A stretch of DNA of 64,000 nucleotides, from assembly GCA_018292915.2 (NCBI GenBank), contig JACVVK020000380.1, forward strand, positions 363,501-427,500. The letters are read 5' to 3'. This DNA comes from Batillaria attramentaria. Lineage: Eukaryota > Mollusca > Gastropoda > Batillariidae. Both the position numbers and the translations under genes were made by a program. How positions within the stretch are numbered: the first letter of the stretch is position 1; every line of letters starts with the position of its first letter. This document shows positions 19,757 through 31,723 of this stretch, one piece after another. The notes under the pieces were generated by a model. That model made no database searches and was not told the origin of the DNA. It saw only the letters and a list, made by a program, of their open reading frames with translations.

Positions 19757-20612
19757 CATTTACAGCAGCTGTTTCTGTGTCTACGTCAGTGTACAGCAGC
19801 TGTTTCTGTGTCTACGTGTACAGCAACTCTTTCTGTGTCTACGTGAGCAGCAGCTGTTTCTGTGTCTACGTCAGTGTACAGCAGCTGTTTCTGTGTCTAC
19901 GTGTACAGCAACTCTTTCTGTGTCTACGTGTGCAGCAGCTGTTTCTGTGTCTACGTGTACAGCAGCTGTTTCTGTGTCTACGTCAGTGTGCAGCAGCTGT
20001 TTCTGTGTCTACGTGTGCAGCAGCTGTTTCTGTGTCTACGTCAGTGTGCAGCAGCTGTTTCTGTGTCATAGTGTACAACAGCTGCTTCTGTGTCTACGTG
20101 TACAGCAGCTGTTTCTGTGTCTACGTGTACAGCAGCTGCTTCTGTGTCTACGTGTACAGCAGCTGTTTCTGTGTCTACGCGTACAGCAGCCATTTCTGTG
20201 TCTACGTGTACAGCAGCTATTTCTGTGTCTACGTGTACAGCAACTGTTTCTGTGTCTACGTGTACAGCAGCTGTTTCTGTGTCTACGTGTACAGCAGCTG
20301 CTTCTGTGTCTACGTGTACAGCAGCTGCTTCTGTGTCTACGTGTACAGCAGCCGTTTTTGTGTCTACGTGTACAGCAGCTATTTCTGTGTCTACATCAGT
20401 GTACAGCAGCTGTTTCTGTGTCTACATGTACAGCAGCTGCCTCTGTGTCTACGTGTACAGCAGCTATTTCTGTGTCTACATCAGTGTACAGCAGCTGTTT
20501 CTGTGTCTACGTGTACAGCATTTGCCTCTGTGTCTACGTGTACAGCAGCTATTTCTGTGTCTACATCAGTGTACAGCAGCTGTTTCTGTGTCTACGTGTA
20601 CGAGTACAGCAG
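19757..20612. repeat. 27-bp minisatellite (with 33-bp variants) downstream of LPMO-2
   Basis: About thirty units, each with CAGCAGCTGTTTCTGTGTCT followed by ACGTGTA; 33-bp variants insert TCAGTG. Every period is a multiple of three and no unit has a stop, so all three forward frames stay open for hundreds of codons. This is composition and not coding evidence. Most units carry the E-box CAGCTG. Confidence 0.95.
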
Positions 20613-20652
20613 TTGTTCCTGTGACTACGAAATTGCGTGTTCTCCAACACTG

Positions 20653-20658
20653 AATAAA
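20653..20658 (+). promoter_or_regulatory. Candidate poly(A) signal of LPMO-2
   Basis: First AATAAA after the LPMO-2 stop, 1.2 kb away and just beyond the minisatellite. If used, the array is part of the 3' UTR. Confidence 0.35.
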
Positions 20659-20659
20659 T

Positions 20660-21202
20660 CAAGTTTTCAAAGCCGCTTTGCGGTTACCGATTGTTTCTTT
20701 AATTGTAGTATTCAGTCTTCAGTGAAAAAAGGCCGTCTGTCGGCACTTGTCAGAAGGTTGTTTTGTACAGCTGAAGTTTTAGTTCTTCCTATTCCCGCAG
20801 TTCAGTTCAGTACTGATGATCTGTTAAAACCTACAGTTCTCGGAACCAAAGAAGATACGAGAAAAGGTTTAACTGATTTCAATCTGAAAGAAATGTTGCG
20901 TTTTTGAAGCTGAGCCTTGGGCGGACTGTAAGTGTTACCTTGAAACGCTTAACGAGTCATGTTTGCGTACGCGAAAGGCGAATGTTCACTGAATGCTTGA
21001 CGTTTCATTGAAGGGACGTAAATGAAGGAGAAAAGCCTTGCAGAGGTGCTCTCCCCTCCTGTCTTGAGTGAGCGTAACCTTAAATGTTATGGATTTTTCT
21101 GCCGAACTGTTCATTTCACAGGTATTTGGATAAGGCGTTTGATAAACATCAAAGAGCCCAAGCAGTTGAAAGCTTGTTATTTCTTTGGGCGTGTCCCCCC
21201 TA

Positions 21203-21265
<63 letters not shown>

Positions 21266-21444
21266 GAAAAACCAAAAATCTTAACAGTTCCTCACTCGTA
21301 TTTAACAAAACTGACCACGTGAATAAAATATAGCGGCCTCTTTGATTTTGTAAGTTTTTCTAGTTAGGTTTCATCGTTAGTGTAAATGTTTGTTGTTCGC
21401 ACGGAATCGCCTTACTGTCCGCTACACCCCCCCCCCCCTCCCCT

Positions 21445-21504
<60 letters not shown>

Positions 21505-21506
21505 CA

Positions 21507-21541
<35 letters not shown>

Positions 21542-21546
21542 ACACA

Positions 21547-21581
<35 letters not shown>

Positions 21582-22282
21582 ACACACGCACACACACACT
21601 GACACTGACACACGCGCACACACACACACACACACACGCACACACACACACACACGCACACACACACACACGCACACTGACACACAAACGCCTTCGTGTG
21701 GTTATTACTGCTGGGTGGTTTGGTAGTGTTTGCGTACGGCAACCCACACGTGAGAAGAAGACAAAGAAAAACCTGACGTCATACATGTAACGGTTTTAGG
21801 GATTCCTCTCTCAAGGTCACCCAAAGCAGCTTTATGGGACAAGGCAAAACAACGGTGACACCGTGCCACGCTGACGCAGTAGACCCTGACGACCTCGCTG
21901 CCTGGGTCAGCGAACTGGAACAGGCACAGCTGAACCAGTGACAGGGCACTTTATAGGGGACGGCTTTTATTTCTGCAACGTATTTCACACAACTTTACTC
22001 GAATACAAAACTACGAAATTGGTTTGTTTTGTTTTGTTTGATGAGTGCACTTGCTAAAGGATTAATTGCTTAGCTCCCCCCCCCCCCCCCAAACATGGAT
22101 GAAAAACTATTCCCGCTAAAGTACAAGTCGCCCCTCATCGATTTCGGTTGTTTTTTGTTTTTAACGCTTGTCTTTTGCTCTGTTAAATTTGGTCAAGTTC
22201 GTTAGAAATAGTAAAATCGTGTATATACATGTATGTAATTATGTTGGCTTGTTTTTCCTTGCACGCATTCATTACTATCTTG
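20660..22282. other. Intergenic with (CA)n arrays
   Basis: (CA)n at 21205-21264 and a 240-bp imperfect array at 21445-21685 with CACACTGA and CACGCG interruptions. C-runs at about 21425 and 22077. No supported gene. Confidence 0.6.
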
Positions 22283-22691
22283 CACTGGCGTAGGAACCGA
22301 TCGGGGGGGGGGGGGGCTATCTTTTCGTCCTCTCCTTCCCCCTCTTATTCCACCCGTATACTTTGTGCTAAAAATGTTATCATAGTGTACAAATATTCCA
22401 GTTCTGGAAAAAGAAAGTTTAAAAACTTGGAATTCTTTATAATCTAGTCCATTCTGAGATTAAAATTGTGCTGTGCCAAACTGCAAAGATTTTAGTCTCA
22501 ACTTTTCAAAAGTTTCCGGGGATCTTCAGTACGAACACGGCTTGACTGAAATGGATCGGTTAAAATTCTTTGTTTGATTTTTCGAGCATCTCCCGACTGA
22601 AACCACCCCCCCCCCCCCGGCCTCCCCCCCGACTTCCCCCCCCCTCCCCCTCTCCGCTCCCCCATGCAAAAATAATCTTCCTACACCAGTG
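22283..22691. mobile_element. GC-run TIR element (TIR CACTGGYGTAGGAA)
   Basis: Left CACTGGCGTAGGAACC and right end reversed CACTGGTGTAGGAAG; G-run after the left end, C-runs before the right end. TCTTG flanks both sides. The layout resembles 17950-18449. Superfamily uncertain (hAT or CACTA-like). Confidence 0.55.
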
Positions 22692-22893
22692 TCTTGTGTA
22701 GTACGTGTCGTGGTGGGTTTTTTTTTGTTGTTGTTGTTTTCTTTGTTGTGATTTCTTTTGTTGTATGTTTTGTTTGTATTTTATGTTGTACGTTGTATAA
22801 TAAAGGGTCTTTGTGGCGCCCCATCTCACAAGAGCTCAGGGCGCGTACATAAACTACACATAACATAAAAACAACGTATATAACGTGACGTAC

Positions 22894-22896
<3 letters not shown>

Positions 22897-22965
<69 letters not shown>
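22897..22965. repeat. (CA)n microsatellite
   Basis: About 34 units. Confidence 0.95.
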
Positions 22966-22967
<2 letters not shown>

Positions 22968-23223
22968 TTTTTTGCAGGTGGCATGCAGAGATAGAGAGCG
23001 GGGAGGGGAGGGGCATGGGGGGTTGGTGCTACTGCCTGGAGAAAAAATGTGTTTTAAGGTGAGACTTAAAAGGCTGCTAACGACACATGTATGAATCACA
23101 CATCATCTATACTCCTCTAACTGAAAGCATTACACAAACATTCCACGTGGACTGCATTCACTCAGGGGCTGTCGTCATTCCCATACAGCTCGTGTGCAGC
23201 TGTCACCAAACCGCGTCCAGGGC

Positions 23224-23421
23224 GGTGAAGGCTATTTTGGAGGGAACTCGTACAGGTCTATTTTTAGACGGACGTCACCTGAGGTCATAGGATTCCGGAA
23301 ACGCCCGATAGGGCGTTCAAACCCTAACCAAACCCTAAGCCTAACCTTAACCCTAAACCTATCCCTAACCCTAACCGTCTAAAAATAGACCTGTACGAGT
23401 TCCCTCCATAATAGCCTCCCC
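23224..23421. mobile_element. Mutator-like MITE with telomere-like core
   Basis: Direct repeat CGTCCAGGGC at 23214-23223 and 23422-23431 flanks long TIRs of about 45 bp that are nearly identical (GGAGGGAACTCGTACAGGTC, then TATTTTTAGACGG). The core holds a degenerate CCCTAA/CCTAAC array at 23317-23375. A 9-10 bp duplication with long TIRs fits Mutator-like elements. No ORF. Confidence 0.75.
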
Positions 23422-23635
23422 CGTCCAGGGCCACCTTGCATTCCAGATGTTGTTTGTAAAATGATCCTTGCTTTGTAAGTTGTGGAGATCAATTCAGTAA
23501 ACTTCACAGTGGTGTTGACACGACATCAAAGACAACTGCAGGCAGTCTGTAGGGACACCGTGAAACGGCGTGTATTCGGTCAAAGTTAAGTCCTCAGGAG
23601 TCTCATGCGTGAAAAGAGACTAGTATGAGACTTAG

Positions 23636-23640
<5 letters not shown>

Positions 23641-23711
<71 letters not shown>
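23641..23711. repeat. (GT)n microsatellite
   Basis: About 35 units, directly followed by SINE-C. Confidence 0.95.
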
Positions 23712-23712
<1 letters not shown>

Positions 23713-23715
23713 GCT

Positions 23716-24000
23716 ACTTTATTATCCCTTTCGGGAAAATCGGGCTGCTTCCCCCGGGGGAAGCGCGTCGCCGCGTTGCAGCGCCACTCAATACTATTCT
23801 ATTTTTTCAATTTTGCTGGAGGAGGTAAGCCGGATAACCCGGAGAGGAACCCCCGATGAGCAGCCCGGTAGCCAGGAAAAAAAAAACGCCATCACATATC
23901 ACAAGCGCGACCTGAGCACGAATCCACGCTTTGCCGTTACAGCGGTGACGGCCGTTCAATAGTGCAGCGGCGAAGTCCGACACGCTACCTATTAGACCCC
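23716..24000 (-). mobile_element. SINE-C copy 2
   Basis: Same ends and body as 14818-15130, including 'gccggataacccggagag' and the tRNA-like head at the right end on the minus strand. Confidence 0.7.
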
Positions 24001-24257
24001 CCCCCCCCCCGCCCTTTGTTTTTTTTTGTGTTTTTTCGGGGTTTTTTTTTGTTTCTTTCTTTCTTCTTGTGCTGGTGTTGTTGTTGTTGTTGTTGTTTTC
24101 TTGAATTTTGCACTACTTTATTATCCCTGTCAGGCTCGAGTCTCAGACTTTTTACAACGGGACTATTATCAGCGGATTGTCTCTGAAATAGTCGCAGGTT
24201 TGCCCTGGTCTCCCCTTGTGTTTTGTTCGACGGTTGTCCGTCATATCTGTGGAAGGG
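24001..24257. other. Low-complexity C/T-rich stretch
   Basis: C-run, T-runs and (GTT)n, then 'actttattatccctgtcagg', which resembles the end of SINE-C. No gene. Confidence 0.4.
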
Positions 24258-24427
24258 TGGGTTGGTGGGTGTTTCGGAGTTTAACGTCCTTTTCCACCAC
24301 ATACGGGTGATATGAAAGAGCGTGCAACGAGAAAAAGGCCAGCACAAGCATTTTATCCCCAGCTGGGATTTGAACTCACGATCCGAGCATTGTAAGGCCA
24401 ACGCTCTGCCACTTGGCTATTCCGGGC
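24258..24427 (-). mobile_element. SINE-A copy, minus strand, full length
   Basis: Reverse-orientation tail, body and tRNA-like head (minus: CCAAGTGGCAGAGCGTTGG, then GATCGTGAGTTCAAATCCC). Confidence 0.85.
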
Positions 24428-24739
24428 TTCCGATATCTATGGGAACTGTTACAGGACATGATTATATCCTGGGTGACTGGATATGTAGAGGAAATGAAGA
24501 AGAAGAAAACAATGGACGACTTCACTCCTGTAGTCAATCAATAGAGTCGAGCCCCCAGAATTCAGCCAGTCGCGTCCCACGGGCGGCATAATTAGCTCTG
24601 CTCCCGTGCATATTTTATTTTATAGAATACGTAGGTTGATAGGCAGACTCCTCCACTTGTTGGCTAGTTAGCTAATTGGTGAATCAGGACAGGAATGGGC
24701 TATGACTAGCCTCTTGGCAAAAACTTTGCATACATAAAC

Positions 24740-24903
24740 CGGGTTGGCCGAATGGTAGAGCGTTGGACTTCTAATGCTCGGGTCGTGAGTTCGGCTGGGG
24801 CCAAATAAGTATTTGTGCTGGCTTTTTTCATCATTGCCCCGTCTTTAATATCACCCGTTTGTGGTGGAAAAGGACGTTAACCCCCCCCCCCCAACACCCA
24901 CCC
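24740..24903 (+). mobile_element. SINE-A copy
   Basis: Target-site duplication GCATACATAAAC at 24728-24739 and 24904-24915. The B-box is damaged (bases missing after GAGTTCG). Confidence 0.9.
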
Positions 24904-24915
24904 GCATACATAAAC

Positions 24916-25560
24916 AGATGATCATGGCACTACTTACTCAGTTAGTCCCGTGTCTTTTAGTGCCGGGTTTAGTAGGTGCATTTTGAAAACCTCCACAAGT
25001 GCTCTGTCTTCACAATGGACGTCATTACAAAATAAATATTCTGAACACGCGAAGTGGTCAACGCAAACAACAGACCTTCCGAAGTAAGTCCTGAATGTTC
25101 AGGGGTTTATTAAGTGCAATCTCAAAATCTTCGCAAGTGCTAGATCTCTTCAGGATAGAAGCCATTACAAAATAAATATTCTGAACACGCGAACTGATCA
25201 CGACTCGTACTGACCTAGTACTTGTCGGGTCGGGTAACTCATTGTTAAAACGGAAGCCCTCGCCGTTATGTTTAGGGTACCTCTTAACATGACAGGAATG
25301 CCGTTGCTTTTGCATAATGACGTGCGGCTGGAGACGGTGTCGTCACGAGAGTCCGGGGTAGCAACAGAGATATCCGTGACAATAAATTCGATTTCGAGGG
25401 CCTGTTGTCCAAAGAGTGGTATTTCTCATGATATCATATCATGTGCACGGAGGGTTTGACGTACGGTATAATCTCGGTTACTCACTTCTTGTATACATTA
25501 TAGCAGTATCACCAGTGTAGGTCAGTATGGCGAAGAGTTAATCTAGTGCTACAGCGATTA
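24916..25560. repeat. Degenerate 142-bp tandem duplication in unassigned sequence
   Basis: 'attacaaaataaatattctg' plus 'aacacgcgaa' occurs at about 25025 and 25167, with surrounding similarity ('cacaagtgctctg' and 'cgcaagtgctaga'). An 85-codon minus-strand frame crosses it (25058-25315) but matches nothing I know. Confidence 0.55.
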
Positions 25561-25719
25561 AAAACTTGACAATAATAATAATAATAATATTTGTAGGGCG
25601 CCTATCCCCGGGGAACGAGCTCTAGGCGCCTTACATTCTAAAACCGAAGTTTAAAAAAAACAAAAAATCATTCACTCCGTGTACACTACGTGAAAACAAC
25701 TAAAAAAAGTAAAAGAGCA

Positions 25720-25780
<61 letters not shown>
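25561..25780. repeat. (AAT)n, a GGCGCCT hairpin and (CA)n
   Basis: (AATA)n near 25572, then a hairpin pair GGGCGCCTATCC and TAGGCGCCTTAC (about 25595-25635), then (CA)30 at 25720-25780. The 'aggcgcctta' type end is common to several dispersed repeats here. Confidence 0.6.
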
Positions 25781-25782
<2 letters not shown>

Positions 25783-25917
25783 CTGAGTAGAAATGATAAA
25801 GGATAGACAGAGACAATTAAAAACCAAGAACAAGTAGCAGTGATAAAACCCAAAACAAAACGATAGATTGGAATGAGCCAGAAAAAAACCTTAAAAGATA
25901 GCAGTGGTGAGGAGCTA

Positions 25918-26190
25918 AATGTAAGTCTACTTTCTGTTTAGGCCAGAGAGCCAGTTCACTCAAATCCGCTTGCGTCACTTGTGCCCGACCTCTGTGCAAA
26001 ACGTCCCAGCTTCACTGGCAGCTTGCCTCTTTGTTGCGGCCGCCTGGCATGCACCTTGACCTACATAACACGAAAATTACGCTTTTTCATGACAACAAAA
26101 ATCACTACAGACTAGCACACTCGCCGAACAGGGTTCCCCAAATAAACACCAGACATGAACCCCACTGTCAGTTTGTGTCCTTACGCCTGT
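25918..26190. repeat. Dispersed repeat R, copy 2
   Basis: Matches 15775-16150 without the nested SINE-A, and so serves as the empty site for that insertion. Confidence 0.7.
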
Positions 26191-26844
26191 AACACCGGAA
26201 AAACTTTCCGCCATTTTGACTGCTGACCACCCGTGTTATTATTATGCGCGGTCGCTGTCTCTACCTGACTGGATTAAAGGACGGGTTTCTTCCCACGCAT
26301 GTGTTGACAATGCGATATGATGGGGCCAGGCCGGTCGGCTTAGACTAAGACTTAAGACTTACGTTGCCATGGGCGACGCAAGGAGCCGCTTTTGGTAACG
26401 CAGGAATGCAGTGTGGGGCTTGCTGTTTATGCACGTCTAGATATCAACGTCATCAGGCCTTGTAATATTTGTGATAAGGAGGGTGGCAAAACAACAATAC
26501 GGCGTGCCGATGTCGTGATGAATGTCACGTGAAATGTCAGCCATGCTGACTGTGTGTGTATGTCGCTGGGGTTTTTATTTTTGTTTCCTGTTTTCCTGAT
26601 CGATGCAAAATGTCGGTTATGGAAAGATACCGTCGTTGGTTGAAGGTCTGTATTTACCAAGGACCTTTTGATTCCCTTCCCGCTTTGGGTTGTGAGTTCA
26701 AATCCCGACGATTGAGAGCCAAAAATTTGTTTCGGCTTTTTTTTTCCCCCTTCCAGTTGCCTTGTTTTTGATATTACTTTTATGCCGTGGAAAGAACGTT
26801 AAACCCCCAGACACCCAGCCAACAAATTTAGTTTTCCCCAGGCG

Positions 26845-26904
<60 letters not shown>

Positions 26905-27356
26905 GTGGCATAAAATGAAAACGGATTGTAAGCGTGTCACATTCAGTTCCAAAATCGAGTCACTTTTTGTCTGTTGTTGCACAATCACCGTCTGACGTTC
27001 CTCGTTCGCTTCCGCCGCGTTTGTTCCACACGAGGGAACAGCGCTGATCATTATCAGTCTCTTTTACGGTAATTGCCAAGTGGACCATAGCAGGGCAATA
27101 AATACAGGTATTCCTCGTGCTACTAACCCGTCGAGCAACAGCTGGTACTGGTAGGTCAGTACTGGTAGGTGTAATACACGAATTAGGGTCAGGGGTTTGA
27201 CTCAAGACATTCCGAACACGATTCATGTGCTATGGCCGAGTCTGTTGTTGGTTTTGGGGTTGTTGTTTTTTTGTCAGTAACTTGCACTGTTAACTCAAAT
27301 CCTTGTGGTGTGGGGCTGGAAGGTGGGGGGGGGGGGAGGCTGGGGCGAGGTGTCAT
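26191..27356. other. Intergenic with a worn SINE-A and (CT)n(CA)n
   Basis: A degenerate SINE-A (+) lies at about 26680-26820 (GGTTGTGAGTTCAAATCCCG, tail GAACGTTAAACCCCC). (CT)n(CA)n follows at 26845-26902. Otherwise no supported gene. Confidence 0.5.
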
Positions 27357-28019
27357 CTGGGGCGCGTTTCTCACGCAATTGCGCTCGCGGGCGCTTGCGG
27401 AGGTCGCTCTGCCTCGTTGGGAAACAAGGCGCTTTCAAAATGGCGGCGGAATCACGAACACGGTTGTTGGCAAGGTTGAAAAGGAAGAAGAAAACTCTAG
27501 TGCTCGCAGCTATCAGTCATCTTTTGAGCGCAGAAGACGACGTTTTTGAGGAGGAGCAATAATTACAGGCTTGGAGCATGATATACCGCTAGTATGCATG
27601 TTCTGCTCGATGCAAAACGGAGACGTAAGACACCCTTACGTACTCACTTTGACCACTCCTTCCCCACAAACACGCACAACATATCCCTGAATGACTGGCG
27701 ACCACGGCCCGGTGCAATTAGCTCAAATTATTTTCGTATACTATTCCGCACAATTACAAGTTGGGACAGAAGGTCTCCATCCACCCGCAAATTCATTTTA
27801 AGCCATTTCTTAGTTCCACTTCAACGAGGCCTTCGGTGGGCGCCGCCATCTTTGTTTACATAGAAACTGACCACGTGACCTTTTGTTCGTGGCGAACTTG
27901 CTTCAGACTGCGCGCGCGAGCGCCTTTTTCGCACGCCGCGGGCAAGTTGCGTGCAAACGGTTTCATAGCAAAGCGCCCCGGAACGTTTCGGAACGCTCGC
28001 CTTAAGAAACGCGGCCCTG
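27357..28019. mobile_element. Harbinger-like derivative with transposase N-terminus
   Basis: Inverted ends GGGGCGCGTTTCTCA and reversed GGGCCGCGTTTCTTA. The inside has a 40-codon ORF (27440-27562) of Harbinger-nuclease-like composition. On the minus strand from about 27852, ATGGCGGCG opens a short frame (MAAPTEGLVEVELRNGLK) that could be the second, convergent ORF. Confidence 0.5.
27440..27562 (+). pseudogene. Truncated transposase-like N-terminus
   Basis: MAAESRTRLLARLKRKKK followed by TLVLAAISHLLSAEDD and an acidic end, then TAA. Basic, then hydrophobic, then acidic, as in the Harbinger N-terminal segment. No catalytic domain. Confidence 0.35.
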
Positions 28020-28214
<195 letters not shown>

Positions 28215-28339
28215 TACTTGATTATTCATTACAACGGTGCCCCCCCCCCCACACACTCACACACACACACCGCCCCCCTCACCCCCCGCTCCTCCACACC
28301 CCCCCCCCCCCCATCCCCACCCCCCACTACCCCCTTTGT

Positions 28340-28463
28340 GGGGAGCCGGTTCGAATCCCGGCTGGGGGCAAATATTTGTACTGGCCTTTTTCTTGTTGCC
28401 CTATCTTTGATATCGCCCTTACGTGGCGGAAAAGGACGTTAAACTCCCGAGCACCCACCCACT
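28340..28463 (+). mobile_element. SINE-A copy, 5'-truncated
   Basis: Begins inside the B-box (GGTTCGAATCCCGGCTGGG) and runs to GGAAAAGGACGTTAAACTCC and CACCC repeats. Confidence 0.85.
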
Positions 28464-29429
28464 AACCACCCCCCCCCCCCGTCCCCCTTGTGTTGATTTT
28501 TTATTTTTCTATTTTGCATTTAACTTATAACCTTGCAATTATAACGTACGCTATTTTGTGTAGTTTTTTGTTATTGTTTTGTTTTGTTTTTCATTTTCAA
28601 AAACAAATATTAAAAGATTTTTTATTTGACACATACCTCGGTTTCAGTTCTAGTGAGACCGGCTTTTAAGACTGGTACCCGTGCAGTATAGTATCTACAA
28701 TCTGGTTTCGCCGCGTAAAATAAATACCATGTTCAGTAGCCGGCACTTTCTGTAAGCTATCAATGCTAAGCAATCTATGTTTTCCATTATGGGTTAGTCT
28801 AACGATCGTCGAGTACTACCTGAACTTACAAAGTACAGACGACATACGAAATTCGTATCCAAGTACCCATGGTATTAATTTCCACTCCGCTGCCGCCGGC
28901 GGTAGATGTTTCCGCTGCGGGTCAGTCCGCGTCCTCCGCACTTCAAGTTGTGAATCACAGTTCCACATGAGTCCTCACACACACACACACACACACACAC
29001 CGTGTGAATCACTGACAGCACCTGGTGTCATGTATGATATCCTATTACATCTTACCCTAGCTATATTTCACTGAGGCTGGAGCGGCTTAGGAACCAACAG
29101 GTGCTTTCCTATTTGTTCGGCTAAATCAGTGAAAGTCTGACTGTACTGTAGTTGCTGTCGGTTCCGCATCAGTGACTGTACCAGGCTCACCGTCGCCAGC
29201 CGGCGTAACCTGCAAATGGAAAGTGGGGGAACTAATATTACCGAACAAGAAATGAGTAGGCGTCCTGCATATGTCATTCGCCGAGTCAGTGTTGCGAACA
29301 TTATTAGCTGAGCGAAATGAAGCCCGGCGTTACTAGTAGACTTCATCAGTGATCTGCATCGCTGATGTTGACGCCTACGCTACATCCGAGATGGGAGGTT
29401 CTGCGACGTAAACCAGACGTGAACTGAAG
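28464..29429. other. Unassigned intergenic
   Basis: A/T-rich; short (CA)n at 28976-29000. No supported gene or repeat family. Confidence 0.4.
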
Positions 29430-29520
29430 TAAATGGGCGATATCAAAGACGCCGCGGCAGCGAGAAAAAAACCAGCAAAATATTTGGCCCCTCCGGAATA
29501 CTCGAATTCACGACCGGGGA
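29430..29520 (-). mobile_element. SINE-A fragment, minus strand
   Basis: Middle of the family only: 'gatatcaaagacgccgcggc', 'aaaatatttggcccc', 'gaattcacgaccggg'. Tail and A-box are gone. Confidence 0.6.
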
Positions 29521-30147
29521 GGGAGGGGGGGGGGGGGGTCAAAATGCCACTTCCGAAAAAGTTGTATGGATATTGGGACCGTTTTCAAACTCTATTCCCC
29601 TATTCCCAATACAACGAGGTTGTTACTAGAATTAGTGATTCAGTGCATCGCTGATTTTGATAGACAAACGCGAATGCACATCCGTGATGTTAAAGCTGAT
29701 ACGCTATGGTCTGTGCCCTCAGTCGTCATAATCACTGCGTTGGACCACGTTAAAAGAGTACACACGTTGCATGACCAAAGCCTCCGCCGGTCACTGTTCC
29801 AAAGACCGCATGCTAGAGGCGTGCAAACAAGCAGTGGTCGACGGCCGACCCACATTGGAACAGTCTCAAAGACCATAATGGGGGGGGGGGGGAGAGAGAG
29901 AGAGAGAGAAAGAGATTACAGACGAGGAGGGATTGGGGCGGAGCGCGTATGGGCTTTCCCGAGCGCACTCGGAGACATCATCTCGGACTGAACTGAAGTG
30001 AACTTAGTACACGTACAACACATGAGTGGTTCGGAATACGTTCAAGCTAGCTGAGTTTCCCCCATGTCGTGATGTGTAACGTGATACCGCACGACTGACT
30101 GTACCGGGTCCAAGCCTTGCAGTGTCGCACGTGTCCCGGTTCACCAT
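29521..30147. other. Unassigned intergenic
   Basis: G-run with GA repeats at 29880-29911. TCCCGGTTCACCAT at 30134-30147 is the left target duplication of SINE-B. Confidence 0.45.
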
Positions 30148-30650
30148 TTTTTTTTTTTTTTTTTTTTGCTGCCCCAACTCTTTGCCAACTCCAGTGGTGT
30201 TCCTCCCAGGTCATGGGTGGAACCCACGGAGGACTCGGAAGCTGGGACAAATTTTATTATGCATGATGATGGAGATGAGGATGATAGTAAGATGATGCTA
30301 TGGAGGTCCATCTGGTTTGGGACTGCGGGACAGGGCCGCATTCCACGCTTCCTGTCATAAATATCCCGGCATTAACCAGGCCCGGGAATTGCGGCACCTG
30401 CGGTGCCGGCCATGTAATCATCCACGTCATATGACGTGTCATACTAAGGGAAGCACCCCCAAAGTCGCACCCGTGAAGTGGGTGAAACTCGGCTGTGTGG
30501 CAACAGCCTCCCCATCGGGCCCATAGCACACCCGCTCTGGGTAGGAGCCGACCTAGGTAGGAAAAATCCCGCTTGCCTCGGCTGGGATTCGAACCCGGGT
30601 CTCCCGGTCCATGATCCGAAGTGCTAACCACTACACTACGGGGGCCGGTA
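30148..30650 (-). mobile_element. SINE-B copy 2, full length
   Basis: Target-site duplication TCCCGGTTCACCAT at 30134-30147 and 30651-30664. Minus-strand head GTAGTGTAGTGGTTAGCACT and GGGTTCGAATCCC; poly-A tail seen as the T-run at 30148-30167. Confidence 0.92.
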
Positions 30651-30664
30651 TCCCGGTTCACCAT

Positions 30665-31028
30665 GATGAGGACGGTGACACGTCGCGGCGGGTCGGTTTC
30701 CGCCGGGACACTCAAGTTGTAATACTAATCCGGACACCATTTCCTGACTATCACACCGGATACTAAGATACTAAGAAGATTTATTGGGTGACGCTGTGCA
30801 CCCAGCAGCAGGGAAACACACACACAGCAACCGTCACACGGGCGGTCGGGGGGAAAAAAAAAAACACAAAACAAAACAAAACACAATAAACAAGAGGAAA
30901 ATTTGAAACTATAAGCAACGAGTTTCTGTTTTGCAGGAACGACAGCAGGCAACTGCCATAGTGTTAAATTCATCGTCACGCTCATCGGTATCATAGTCAT
31001 GGAAGGTTTTCGTGTCGTTTTTGTTTTG

Positions 31029-31059
<31 letters not shown>

Positions 31060-31655
31060 CTTCGTAAGACTTTCTCCTTTTTCTCTGGGGGTGGAGGAAG
31101 GGTGGGGGAGGGGGGGGGGCGTTAGCTGAAGACCAACGCTCAGCTGCCTCAAACTCCCCGATTCCGTTAGAGATGAACCCAACATAAATAAAGAAATAAT
31201 TAATTAATTAAATACAAAGCGTACATAGTTCTGTAATCCGTTTTCTTTCAGTCCTCGGAAATTACATTTGTGGTCTTTTTTTCTTTTTTTTACGGTTCAA
31301 AGAAGAATTACCATAGCTGGACAGAGAGCAGAGTAAAGGAAAACAACCAACAGCAACCTCAGTGCGTGATGGTCAATTGCCGATGATGCGTCAGTGAAAG
31401 TCGTGACTGTACTTATACTGATTTGTATTGGGTCTTCTGATACTGACCAAGGCCCCGTGAAAGCGGTCGGAACGGAGTAAATTATGTAGGAAAACATGGA
31501 ACTGCGCCGACGTTAATGACAGCTCAGTCGTGGACAATAGCCGGCATCTACCACATACGTCAAGAACTTCATCCTGAGGACAAGTCGGTAACCGGTACCT
31601 CTCACAGTAAATCACACTTGGACCAGTGTACGCTTTTTTACTCCTGCTTTTCTCA

Positions 31656-31657
<2 letters not shown>
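30665..31657. other. Unassigned intergenic
   Basis: (GTTTT)n at about 31020-31058 and short A-runs. No supported gene. Confidence 0.4.

Positions 31658-31720
<63 letters not shown>
31658..31720. repeat. (CT)n microsatellite
   Basis: About 31 CT units, directly before a SINE-A. Confidence 0.95.

Positions 31721-31721
<1 letters not shown>

Positions 31722-31723
<2 letters not shown>

Noticed and set aside
19435..20907. 490-codon open frame of Cys/Val/Tyr/Ser nonapeptide repeats
   Set aside because: It is the 27-bp minisatellite; the period is a multiple of three, and the other two forward frames are also open for about 190-240 codons. It overlaps the LPMO-2 stop in another frame and has no domain.
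21360..21790. Open frames of Thr-His or Cys-Val repeats (also around 14020-14500, 47600-48000, 48300-48600, 58000-59440)
   Set aside because: Translations of (CA)n and (GT)n microsatellites in every frame.
23317..23375. A true telomere or chromosome end
   Set aside because: Short, degenerate, and enclosed in a MITE with a target-site duplication.
25058..25315. 85-codon minus-strand ORF
   Set aside because: Crosses a 142-bp degenerate duplication and has no recognised motif; not enough support for a gene.
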